Below, piece by piece: positions 16,629-24,814 of a stretch of 64,000 nt of DNA. The notes under the pieces are model-generated. The model had not been told where the DNA came from. It was given only the letters and a program-made list of their open reading frames with translations, and did not search any database. This DNA comes from Frateuria_A yonginensis (GTDB lineage Bacteria > Pseudomonadota > Gammaproteobacteria > Xanthomonadales > Rhodanobacteraceae). Made by a program: the position numbers and the translations under genes. The stretch is taken from contig NZ_JBBBNY010000003.1 in NCBI RefSeq assembly GCF_037137055.1, positions 315,271-379,270 of the forward strand. Reading direction: 5' to 3'. The stretch's first letter is position 1, and each line of letters opens with the position of its first letter.

Positions 16629-18596
16629 TCAGGAGGCGCGCGCCATGTCCGGCAGCGCATCCTCGAAGAACGCCTGCACCTGGGCCAGCTCGCGCGTGCG
16701 CGGCATCGGCGGCAGGCTGGCGAGGAACAGGCGACCGTAGCCCTTGCTGGTGAGGCGCGGGTCGCACAGCACCAGCACGCCGCGATCGTGCACGTCGCGG
16801 ATCAGGCGGCCGGCACCCTGCTTCAGCGCGATGGCGGCGGCCGGCACCTGCCAGCCCATGAACGGGTTGATCCCCGACTGCTCCAGCGCGTCCAGTCGCG
16901 CCTGCAGCACCGGGTCGTCGGGCGCGGCGAACGGCAGCTTGTCGATCACCACCACGCTGAGCGCCTCACCGACCACGTCCACACCCTCCCAGAAGCTGGC
17001 GGCGCCCAGCAGCACGCCGTGGCCGCTGGCGCGGAACTCCTCCAGCAACTGGTGCCGCGGCGCGCTGCCCTGCACGAACAGCGGCCAGGGCACGCGGTCG
17101 GCGAGCAGCTCTGCGGCCCGGCGCAAGGCACGGTGCGAGGTGAACAGCAGGAAGGCGCGGCCATGGGACGCCTCGAGCACGGGCAGCGCCGCCTCGATCA
17201 CGCACTCGGTGTGGTCGCGGCCGCTCTTGTCGTGCATGTTCGGGTCGGGCAGGCCGGCCGGCAGGTAGCAGAGCGCCTGCCGCGCGTAGTCGAACGGGCT
17301 TTCCAGATGGAGCGCCTGCGGATCGTCCAGGCCGAGCTGGCGCGCGAAATGGTCGAAGCTGCCGGCGACCGACAGCGTGGCGGAGGTGTGGATCCAGGCG
17401 GCCTGGGTGCGCTCGCGCATGGCGCGCAGCGGCGCGGCCAGGTCCAGCGGCGTGGCGTGCAGGGCGAAGCCGCGCGGAAACAGTTCGTACCAGCGCACGT
17501 CCTGTGCCTGCGCGGCCGCGTGCCCGTCGACGATCCGGTCGAGCCGTTCGGCGAGCGCGGCCGCGCGCTCGTGCACGTTGGCCAGTCCGCGCGAACGCTC
17601 GGCCTGCGACGCCAGCAGATCGGCGAAGGTCGCGAGCAGGTCGCCCAGCTCCTGCAGGCCCCCGTGCACCGCGGCCAGCGCGTCGAGCTGCTGGAACGGG
17701 CCGCGCGCAGGCAAGGGTTCCATCGCCAGGCGCAGGCGACGCAGCGCGTTCTGCAGCGCTTCGGCCGGCTCCAGCAGCAGGCCGATGGCGCCGGTGACGC
17801 CGTTGCACTCGCGCAGCGCGTCGCCGGCCAGATCCGAGAGCTGGCGCGCGCTGACGCTCTGCGAGAAGAACTGGCCGGCCAGTTCCGGTACCTGGTGCGC
17901 CTCGTCGAGGATGAACGCGCCGGCGCCGGGCAGGATCTCGCCGAAACCTTCCTGCTTGAGCGCGAGGTCGGCGAACAGCAGGTGGTGGTTGACCACCACC
18001 AGGTCCGCTTCCTGCGCCTCGCGGCGCGCCTTGACCACGTGGCAGTCGTCGAAGAACGGGCACTCCACGCCCAGGCAGTTCTCCGGCGTGGAGGTGACGC
18101 GCGGCCACAGCGGCGATTCCTCCGGCACTTCGGCCAGCTCCATGCGATCGCCGGCACGCGTGCGCGCGGACCAGGCGCGGATGGCGGCGAGCTGCGAGGC
18201 CTCCGCGCGCTCGAAGCTCGCGCCCTCGCGCACGGTCTGGTCGAGCCGATACAGGCACAGGTAGTTGGCGCGCCCCTTGAGCAGCGCGGTCTTGAGCCGC
18301 GTGCCGAGCACCGCGCGCACCTTCGGCAGGTCGCGGAAGAAGAGCTGGTCCTGCAGTGCCTTGGTACCGGTGGAGACGATCACCCGTTCGCCCGAGAGCA
18401 GCGCGGGCACGAGGTAGGCGTAGGTCTTGCCGGTGCCGGTGCCGGCCTCGGCGATCAGCGTCTCGCGCTCGGCGATGGCATGCGCGACGGCGCGCGCCAT
18501 CGCCTGCTGCGCCCCGCGCGGGGCGAAGTTGGGCAGCTCGCGGGCGAACGGCCCGTCGGCGCCCAGCAGCGCGCCGATGTCGTCAGGATCGGTCAT
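16629..18596 (-). CDS. DinG/YoaA-family ATP-dependent DNA helicase with Fe-S cluster
   Basis: A superfamily 2 helicase related to XPD, about 655 residues. Walker A is EAGTGTGKT (residues 50-58) and the Walker B box is ILDEAHQ. Between them sit four cysteines suited to a 4Fe-4S cluster: NYLC at about 114, then ENCLGVECPFFDDC at about 177-190. The C-terminal helicase motifs include LLGAASFWEGVDV and the QGAGRLIR arginine-finger segment. It acts on forked or bubble DNA during repair. Its length is closer to YoaA than to DinG, but I cannot separate them by eye. The start at 18596 gives the usual short N-terminus. Confidence 0.9.
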   Translation of the reverse strand: MTDPDDIGALLGADGPFARELPNFAPRGAQQAMARAVAHAIAERETLIAEAGTGTGKTYAYLVPALLSGERVIVSTGTKALQDQLFFRDLPKVRAVLGTRLKTALLKGRANYLCLYRLDQTVREGASFERAEASQLAAIRAWSARTRAGDRMELAEVPEESPLWPRVTSTPENCLGVECPFFDDCHVVKARREAQEADLVVVNHHLLFADLALKQEGFGEILPGAGAFILDEAHQVPELAGQFFSQSVSARQLSDLAGDALRECNGVTGAIGLLLEPAEALQNALRRLRLAMEPLPARGPFQQLDALAAVHGGLQELGDLLATFADLLASQAERSRGLANVHERAAALAERLDRIVDGHAAAQAQDVRWYELFPRGFALHATPLDLAAPLRAMRERTQAAWIHTSATLSVAGSFDHFARQLGLDDPQALHLESPFDYARQALCYLPAGLPDPNMHDKSGRDHTECVIEAALPVLEASHGRAFLLFTSHRALRRAAELLADRVPWPLFVQGSAPRHQLLEEFRASGHGVLLGAASFWEGVDVVGEALSVVVIDKLPFAAPDDPVLQARLDALEQSGINPFMGWQVPAAAIALKQGAGRLIRDVHDRGVLVLCDPRLTSKGYGRLFLASLPPMPRTRELAQVQAFFEDALPDMARAS

Positions 18597-18689
18597 CGGG
18601 CAAGTATCGCCGACCCACCCCGTCGACGCACTGGCGAGCCGCGCCGGGCAGGCGCACCATGCCCGCACCTCAACCTGGGGAGCGGCACG

Positions 18690-19079
18690 ATGGGTATCGA
18701 ACTGAAGATGCTGGTGTGGAGCGTGATCCTGGGGCTGGCGCAGATCACCCTCGCGGCCGTGGCGTTGATAAGCCGGCGCGGGCTCGGCTGGGCCGCCAGC
18801 GCGCGCGACGAACCGGGCGCGCCGCTCGGCGGCATCGCGGGCCGGCTGGACCGGGCACGCGGCAACTTCCTGGAGACCTTCGCGCTCTTCGCCGCGCTGG
18901 CGCTCGCGGTGGTCGCGCTCGGACGGCAGAGCGCGACGAGCGCGCTCGGCGCCCAGCTCTACTTCTGGGCGAGGCTGGTGTACGTCCCGGTCTACGCCGC
19001 GGGCGTTCCCTACCTGCGCACGCTGGTGTGGGCGGTGAGCCTCGCCGGCATCGTGATGCTGCTCACGGCGATGTTCTAG
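18690..19079 (+). CDS. MAPEG-family membrane protein
   Basis: A 129-residue protein with four predicted membrane helices: LVWSVILGLAQITLAAVAL, then the conserved loop RARGNFLETFALFAALAL with the Glu and Asn of the glutathione-binding family, QLYFWARLVYVPVYAAG and LVWAVSLAGIVMLLTAMF. This is the common bacterial MAPEG form. GGGGAG lies seven bases before the ATG. It is divergent from the DinG-like helicase. Bacterial members have unclear substrates. Confidence 0.85.
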   Translation: MGIELKMLVWSVILGLAQITLAAVALISRRGLGWAASARDEPGAPLGGIAGRLDRARGNFLETFALFAALALAVVALGRQSATSALGAQLYFWARLVYVPVYAAGVPYLRTLVWAVSLAGIVMLLTAMF

Positions 19080-19101
19080 TTGGTCTCCGGACCGGGCGGG
19101 C

Positions 19102-19120
19102 AGGAGCGAGCTTGCTCCTA
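19102..19120. repeat. REP-like palindrome, single copy
   Basis: AGGAGCGAGCTTGCTCCTA, a short palindrome between two convergent genes. The same core recurs at about 31.7, 36.4, 53.7 and 60.4 kb, always between genes. Confidence 0.7.
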
Positions 19121-19151
19121 CATTCCCCGGGGCGGCTCGGCCGCGGCGGTG

Positions 19152-19676
19152 TCAGTAGCGCGGCACGCCTTCCTTGTGACAGTCCTGCACGCCCTTGCGG
19201 GCAGCGGCTGCACCGGCTTCGTCGCCGGCCGCCAGACGCATCTCGACCACCGTCTGCCAGTTGCGCGCGCACAGCCGCCCGAGCTGCGGGCCCAGCGACC
19301 AGGACTGCCGCGCGAGGCGTTCGGCGGTGGCGTAGTCGTGCAGGCGCACGGCGACCTCGGCGCGATCCTGCAGCAGGTCGGGCGAGTCCGGGCTGAGCTT
19401 GAGCGCCTGGTCGAGCCTGGCCGCGGCTTCGGCGTAGCGGCCGGCGCGCTCGTCGGCCTGCGCGGCTTCCTGCAGGGCGGTAACCCCGGGGTCGCGCAGC
19501 GGCGCCACGTCGATCACGGATTGCTCGCTCGCGCCCGCGGCGCGGATCGCGGCCACCATGTCGCGTGCAGGCGGCACGGGCCGCTGTTCCTGCGGCGGCG
19601 CATTGAAGCAGCCGGCGAGCAGGAGCGTGGCGAACGCGGGCACGGCAAAGGAACGGAGGCGTGAAGCGGCGTGCAT
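19152..19676 (-). CDS. Lipoprotein with TPR-like repeats
   Basis: A 174-residue protein with a lipoprotein signal ending in the lipobox LLLAGC at about residues 18-23, so anchored in a membrane facing the periplasm. After a Pro-rich linker there are two helical pairs resembling tetratricopeptides: EAAQADERAGRYAEAAARLD and RAEVAVRLHDYATAERLARQ. It begins nine bases after the mrcB stop on the same strand, so it is likely co-transcribed. That suggests a helper role in peptidoglycan synthesis by PBP1b, comparable in position to LpoB but not recognisably related to it. Confidence 0.65.
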   Translation of the reverse strand: MHAASRLRSFAVPAFATLLLAGCFNAPPQEQRPVPPARDMVAAIRAAGASEQSVIDVAPLRDPGVTALQEAAQADERAGRYAEAAARLDQALKLSPDSPDLLQDRAEVAVRLHDYATAERLARQSWSLGPQLGRLCARNWQTVVEMRLAAGDEAGAAAARKGVQDCHKEGVPRY

Positions 19677-19685
19677 CGTGGGATC

Positions 19686-22001
19686 TCAGGGAAGCGTGGA
19701 GGTGGCCGGCGCCGGCGTGCTGCCGTCGCCGCTGAACAGGTTGCCGATCTGCTGCCAGAAGCAGCCCTCGGTGTCCGCCGGCAGCGAGCCGGCGACGACC
19801 GGGAACTGGCGGGCACCTTCGCACCCGGGCTGCGTGCGCTTGCCGTCGGTGGGGTTGATCCAGGCCATTTCCAGGCCCTCGCCCGGCGATGCCGACAGCG
19901 GCCGGGTGGGCAGCCGGCGGAACAGTTCCTGCCAGGCGCGCAGGCCGCCGGTGGCGCCGAACAGCGTGGTCGGCTTGTTGTCATCGCGGCCCATCCAGAA
20001 CACCGCCAGGTGCTTGCCGGTGAAGCCGGCGAACCAGCTGTCGCGCATGTCGTTGCTGGTGCCGGTCTTGCCGGCCGCGTTGAGCCAGCTCAGCGACGAG
20101 CTGCCCAGGCTGTGCGCGGTGCCGTACTCGGCCACCTGCTGCATCGCCCAGGTCACCAGCCGCACCGCCTGCTGGTACTCGCCCTTGCCGCCCTCGACCT
20201 CGTAGCGCTTGATGGTGTGGCCGCTGCCGTCGACCACGCCGCGCACGGCGAGCAGCGGCAGCGCGTGGCCGTCGGAGGCCAGGTACTGGTAGAGCTGCGC
20301 GACCTGGAACGGCGACAGGTCCACCGCACCGATCAGCATCGACGGACTGGGGTTGATGTCGGTGAAGCCGAACGATTCCAGGAACGCCTTGACGCGCTGC
20401 ACGCCGACGGCCAGCCCCAGGTGGATGGTGGCCAGGTTCCACGAGTGCGCCAGCGCGTCGACCATCGGCACCTGGCCGTGCGACTGGTTGTCGTCGTTCT
20501 GCGGCATCCAGGTGGTGCCGTTGGGCTGGCGCAGCATGATCGGCGAGTCGTCGAGCAGGGTGGCCAGGTTCCAGCGCGAGGGGTCGGTCAGCGCCACCAG
20601 GTAGACGAACGGCTTGACCAGCGAGCCGATCGGCCGGCGCGCGTCGAGTGCGCGGTTGAAGCCGGTGTCGCCCGGCGTCCGGCTGCCGACCACCGCCAGC
20701 ACGCTGCCGGTGTCGGCGTCGGTGACCACGCCGGCGGCCTGCACCTTCTCGCCGCGCTTGCCCAGGCCCTTGAGCGCGGTGCTCACCGCCTGCTCGGCAT
20801 ACAGCTGCGCGGCCGGGTCGAGCGTGGTGAAGATGGACAGGTTGCCCTTGCTCAGCGTCTCGTCGTCGAAGTCGCTGGTGATCTGCGCGCGCACCAGGTC
20901 CATGAAGGCCGGGAAGCGGTTGTGCGGCAGCTGCGCGTTGGGCGCGATGTCCAGCGGCGCCGCCTGCGCCGCGTTGACCTGGTTGGCGTCGAGCAGGCCG
21001 GTGTCGTAGAACTCCTTGAGCACCAGGTTGCGCCGTGCCAGCGCCCGCTCGGGGAAACGGCGCGGGTCGTAGTAGCTCGGGCCCTTGACCATGCCCACCA
21101 GCAGCGCGATCTCCTGCGGGCGCAGATCCTCCAGCCGCCGGCCGAAGTAGAACTCGGCACCCGCGGCGAAGCCGTGCACGGCCTGGCTGCCCTGCTGGCC
21201 GAGGAAGACCTCGTTGATGTAGGCCTCCAGGATGCGGTCCTTGGAGTAGTGCGCCTCGATCAGCAGCGAGAGCAGCGCCTCGTTGAACTTGCGCACCAGG
21301 TTCTGGCTGCGGTCCAGGAACAGGTTGCGCACCAGCTGCTGGGTCAGCGTGGAGCCGCCCTGCACGGTGTGGCCGGCGCGCAGGTTGGCGAAGGCGGCGC
21401 GCAGGATGGCGGTGAAGTCCAGGCCGATGTGATGCTTGAAGTCGCGGTCCTCGACCGCCTGCAGCCCGGTGACCAGCAGCGGCGGCACGTCGGCCAGGCG
21501 CACGATGCGCCGTTCCTCCTGCTGTGCGCCGTACACGGTCGCGATGCGCGCGGGGTCGAGGTGGGCGACCTCGAGCGGCGCGCCACTGCCGGCGTCCACC
21601 ACCGACTCGACCTGGCCCTGCCCCAGCGTGACGCGGATGCGCTTGGGCAGCTCGCCGCCGTCGGGCCCGGCGTAGCCGCGGGACGAGATCACGTAGCGGC
21701 TGCCGCTGTGCGTCCAGGTGCCCGGCACCTTGCCGGCGCCGTCGCGGGTGTAGCCGGCGAAGGTCAGCTCCAGCTCCAGGGCCGCGGGAGACATCGGCAC
21801 GCCCGGCGCCAGTTCGAGCGGGCGCGCGTAGACGCGCGTGGGCACCGCGAAGACCAGGTCGTTGAAGCGGTCCTGCACGCGCTTGTTGAGGATCAGCGTA
21901 TACGGCAGCAGAAAGCCCACGCCGAGGCCCAGCGCGACCCAGAACGGGACGCGCAGCCAGCGCCAGCTGCGGCGCGCGAACGCGCCCATGCGAGTGATCA
22001 T
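19686..22001 (-). CDS. mrcB: Penicillin-binding protein 1B (bifunctional glycosyltransferase/transpeptidase)
   Basis: Class A PBP of about 771 residues, anchored by one helix near residues 15-38 and otherwise periplasmic. A UB2H-like region precedes the GT51 glycosyltransferase with its catalytic Glu in AVEDRDFKHHIGLD (about residue 183) and GGSTLTQQLVRN. The transpeptidase motifs are GSLVK (about 460), SWN (about 520) and KTGTS (about 644). It polymerises lipid II and cross-links the peptides. The start at 22001 matches the short cytoplasmic tail expected. A putative lipoprotein follows in the same transcript. Confidence 0.93.
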   Translation of the reverse strand: MITRMGAFARRSWRWLRVPFWVALGLGVGFLLPYTLILNKRVQDRFNDLVFAVPTRVYARPLELAPGVPMSPAALELELTFAGYTRDGAGKVPGTWTHSGSRYVISSRGYAGPDGGELPKRIRVTLGQGQVESVVDAGSGAPLEVAHLDPARIATVYGAQQEERRIVRLADVPPLLVTGLQAVEDRDFKHHIGLDFTAILRAAFANLRAGHTVQGGSTLTQQLVRNLFLDRSQNLVRKFNEALLSLLIEAHYSKDRILEAYINEVFLGQQGSQAVHGFAAGAEFYFGRRLEDLRPQEIALLVGMVKGPSYYDPRRFPERALARRNLVLKEFYDTGLLDANQVNAAQAAPLDIAPNAQLPHNRFPAFMDLVRAQITSDFDDETLSKGNLSIFTTLDPAAQLYAEQAVSTALKGLGKRGEKVQAAGVVTDADTGSVLAVVGSRTPGDTGFNRALDARRPIGSLVKPFVYLVALTDPSRWNLATLLDDSPIMLRQPNGTTWMPQNDDNQSHGQVPMVDALAHSWNLATIHLGLAVGVQRVKAFLESFGFTDINPSPSMLIGAVDLSPFQVAQLYQYLASDGHALPLLAVRGVVDGSGHTIKRYEVEGGKGEYQQAVRLVTWAMQQVAEYGTAHSLGSSSLSWLNAAGKTGTSNDMRDSWFAGFTGKHLAVFWMGRDDNKPTTLFGATGGLRAWQELFRRLPTRPLSASPGEGLEMAWINPTDGKRTQPGCEGARQFPVVAGSLPADTEGCFWQQIGNLFSGDGSTPAPATSTLP

Positions 22002-22157
22002 TGCCAAGGTGGAGGGCCTGGATCCAAGGTGGGTCGATGATAGGGCGTGGGACCCGGCGCGCATCTGAACGCGCGCTTGCATGCAGGGCGCGGGGATGGC
22101 GGCCGCGGGGCGATTCGCGGGCAGCAGGCCACCCCCTTCACGCCGATCGGGGGCGCC

Positions 22158-22994
22158 CTACCCGGCCGGCGGACGCCAGCAGTCCGCATCGGGATGGAAC
22201 GGGCGCGGGTGGACGCCGAGCAGGTCTTCCAGCTCGGCGTTGTCGGCGATCAGATCCGTTTCCAGCCGCGCCAGCGGCCCGCGCAACCGCGGCACCGCAT
22301 GACGGGCCAGGCGCAGCATCCAGGCCGGCAACGGCAGCGGCAGCGTGGCCACCGGCAGGCTGCGCTGTACGCGCGCGAACATCTCGCTGGCGCGCAGGCG
22401 TTCGCCGCCGCCGATCGGCAGCACGCGATGGGCCGGGCGCTCCAGCGCCGCGAGCACGGCCTGCGCGATGTCGTCGGCGTGCACCGGCTGGCGCAGGCCG
22501 CGCCCGGCCGGGCGAGGAAACACGCGAAGCCGCATCGCGCGGCGGGCCACCGGGCTGAGACTGCGGTCGCGACCGGCACCGTAGATCAGCGTCGGGCGCA
22601 GCACGGTCCAGGCGCAGCCGAGCCTGGCGCAGGCGGCGGCGAGCTCCGCCTCGCCCTGGCGCAGTTCCTCGGCGATGGCGCGCTCCGCAGGCACCACCGA
22701 GGCGGCCTTGCTTTCGACGCTCATCGAGCTGGTGGCGACGATGCACGGCCGACCGGCGGGCGTGGCGGCGGCGAGCCACTGCGCGAAGGCGCGCAGCGGC
22801 CCGAAGCTGACGATCGCACGGACTTCGGGCACCGCCGGCACCGCGTCGGGCAGGTGACCGGCCAGCCAGGTCAGGCCCGGGGCGCCGACCCGCGGCGTGC
22901 GGCTGAGCGCGAGCACCGGTTCGCCACGCGCCTGCAGGCGCGGCAGCAGGAAATGGCCGATCTGGCTGCTGGCGCCGAACACCAACACCGTCAT
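22158..22994 (-). CDS. NAD(P)-dependent epimerase/dehydratase-like protein (atypical SDR)
   Basis: A 278-residue Rossmann-fold protein opening with TVLVFGASSQIGHFLLPRL, a GxxxxxG nucleotide site as in atypical SDRs. The later TVLRPTLIYGAGRDRSLSP is the substrate-binding segment of the extended SDR family. The usual YxxxK catalytic pair is not clear; VESKAASVVPAERAIAEELRQGE occupies that region and the Tyr is missing. It may therefore bind a nucleotide without catalysis or use another residue. It starts 7 bp after the stop of the TPR membrane protein and shares its operon. Confidence 0.7.
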   Translation of the reverse strand: MTVLVFGASSQIGHFLLPRLQARGEPVLALSRTPRVGAPGLTWLAGHLPDAVPAVPEVRAIVSFGPLRAFAQWLAAATPAGRPCIVATSSMSVESKAASVVPAERAIAEELRQGEAELAAACARLGCAWTVLRPTLIYGAGRDRSLSPVARRAMRLRVFPRPAGRGLRQPVHADDIAQAVLAALERPAHRVLPIGGGERLRASEMFARVQRSLPVATLPLPLPAWMLRLARHAVPRLRGPLARLETDLIADNAELEDLLGVHPRPFHPDADCWRPPAG

Positions 22995-23001
22995 GTGGCG
23001 C

Positions 23002-24741
23002 TCAACCGCCGCTCTGCAGGCGCAGGGTCAGTTCGCGCACGCGCGGCAGGTACGGGGCGAGCCGGCGCGCCTGATCGATCGACCGCGAGGCGTCGGCGCG
23101 GTCGCCACGGGCCAGCTGCTGCTCGGCCTGGTCCAGCCAGGCATCGACCAGCCGCTCGCGCAGCACGTTGGCGGAGGCATCGCCGGGCGAGAGGTCGCCG
23201 AGCGCGGCGAGCAGCTCGCCGGCCTTGTCGAGATTGCCACCGGCGAGCGCCTGGTTGAACTGCTGCACGACCAGGTTGGGCAGGTCTTCCAGCCCCTCCA
23301 GCGCGGCCTGGTTGTTGCCGTCGATGGCGAGCGCGTTGCGGTACAGGTCGTAGGCGCTGTCGCCCGGCGGCAGCATGATGTTGCCCTGCGTGGCGGCCTC
23401 GCGGGCACGGTGCACCAGGTCGGCCACCTGCTCGATCTGGTCGGCGGTGAGCGCCGGCGGCGGCGGCGCGGGCTCCTCGACGGGCGGCCGATTCGCCGGC
23501 GCCGCCTGCCCGGCCGCGGCCGCGTTGGCCGGCGCAGCCGGTTTGCCCGCGGCGGCGAGAGTGGTGCGCAGGCGCGCACGTGCAGCCGCCAGGTCGGCGG
23601 ACTTGGGCGCCAGCGTCTCGGCCTGGTCGAGCAGCGTCGCGGCCTGCGTGGTGTCGTCGGCATCGAGCGCCGCATTGGCCTGCACGATCAGCGCCTGCGC
23701 CACCTGGCCCAGGCCGGTGCGGGCCTGCGCATTCTCCGGGTCGAGCGCGAGCGCCGCCTTGAAATGCGCCAGTGCGGTGTCCTCGCCCGGCCCCGCGATG
23801 CGGCCGGCGCGCAGCGCTTCCTGGCCCTGCGCGAGCGCCTGCACCAGCACGCCGTCATCCTGCTTCTGCGCCTGCGCGAGGGCGGCGCGCAGCGCCGGCA
23901 GCTCGCCGTAGCTGGGCAGCAGGGCGGCGAGCTGATCGACGATGCCCGACGCGGCATCGACGTTGCCGCGCGAAAGCGCGTCGCGCGCCTGCGCGGCCAG
24001 CGCGGCGCCGACCTGGTCCAGGCCATGCGCCGCGACGGCGTTGCCCGGGTCGGCCGCCAGCACGCGCTGGTAGAGCGCGCCGGCGCCGTCGTCCCCGATC
24101 AACCGGCCGGCGGCGAGCGCGCGTTGCGCCTGTTCGATCAGGCCGTCGGCCGGCTGCGCCGCGCCACGGGCCTTCGCGATCAGGCGGTCCAGCCGGTCGA
24201 CGTCGCTGCCGCCGCCGAGCAGCTCGCGGGCGACGCCCAGGCGCTGCGCGGCCTCGTCCAGGTGCCCGGCCCGATAGGCCTCGTCGGCGCGCGACAGCTC
24301 CGCCATGCCGACCTGGTGCAGGCCTTCGCGCGCACGGTCGTTGTCGGGCTCGAGCGCGCGCGCGGCCTGGAACAGTTCGCGTGCGCTGGTGCCGTCGGTG
24401 CCGTCGAGGCGGCCGTCGCGCAGGGCGATCTCGGCACGCGTCAGCACGTCGTTGAGTTCGGTGCGCGGCACCAGCTCGCGGATGTGATCCTGGTTCATGC
24501 GCAGCAGCATCAGTGCGCCGGCGACCAGCAGCGCGACCACCAGCAGCACCAGGTGGCGGGCGTGGAAGCGGCGGCGGCGCACCGGCACCACCCGCCGCGG
24601 CGATTCCAGGTGGACCGGCGGCAGCCGGTCCTCCGGATCGTCGCGCGCCGGAGGCCGGGGCGCGTCCAGGTCGCCCAGGTCGCCGAGCGTGGGCTCGGAG
24701 CGCCCGGCGGGGCCCTTGTGATGATCTCTGCGTCCGCTCAT
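23002..24741 (-). CDS. Membrane-anchored TPR/helical-repeat protein
   Basis: A 579-residue protein. The first 75 residues are a charged, Pro-rich cytoplasmic tail (DDPEDRLPPVHLESPRR) ahead of one membrane helix (HLVLLVVALLVAGALMLL). The rest, probably periplasmic, is made of repeated helical pairs of TPR type: ALYQRVLAADPGNAVAAHGL, ALAHFKAALALDPENAQA, DLYRNALAIDGNNQAALEGL. A Pro/Ala linker near residue 395 divides two repeat blocks. Such proteins scaffold complexes; its partners are unknown. The epimerase-like gene follows in the same operon. A TAAGCT promoter element lies 27 bp before the start. Confidence 0.7.
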   Translation of the reverse strand: MSGRRDHHKGPAGRSEPTLGDLGDLDAPRPPARDDPEDRLPPVHLESPRRVVPVRRRRFHARHLVLLVVALLVAGALMLLRMNQDHIRELVPRTELNDVLTRAEIALRDGRLDGTDGTSARELFQAARALEPDNDRAREGLHQVGMAELSRADEAYRAGHLDEAAQRLGVARELLGGGSDVDRLDRLIAKARGAAQPADGLIEQAQRALAAGRLIGDDGAGALYQRVLAADPGNAVAAHGLDQVGAALAAQARDALSRGNVDAASGIVDQLAALLPSYGELPALRAALAQAQKQDDGVLVQALAQGQEALRAGRIAGPGEDTALAHFKAALALDPENAQARTGLGQVAQALIVQANAALDADDTTQAATLLDQAETLAPKSADLAAARARLRTTLAAAGKPAAPANAAAAGQAAPANRPPVEEPAPPPPALTADQIEQVADLVHRAREAATQGNIMLPPGDSAYDLYRNALAIDGNNQAALEGLEDLPNLVVQQFNQALAGGNLDKAGELLAALGDLSPGDASANVLRERLVDAWLDQAEQQLARGDRADASRSIDQARRLAPYLPRVRELTLRLQSGG

Positions 24742-24767
24742 GAGAAGGCTGTCCTGGCAACCGACGC

Positions 24768-24773
24768 AGCTTA
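24768..24773 (-). promoter_or_regulatory. Candidate -10 element TAAGCT
   Basis: On the minus strand the sequence reads ATGCTAAGCTGCGTC just upstream of the TPR gene. The core GCTAAGCTGCGT also precedes tamA, and a close relative precedes the NdvB-like gene. No good -35 is seen here. Confidence 0.35.
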
Positions 24774-24814
24774 GCATCGCCGTCCGCGAACGCCGGTGGC
24801 GCGCGGCAGGGCAT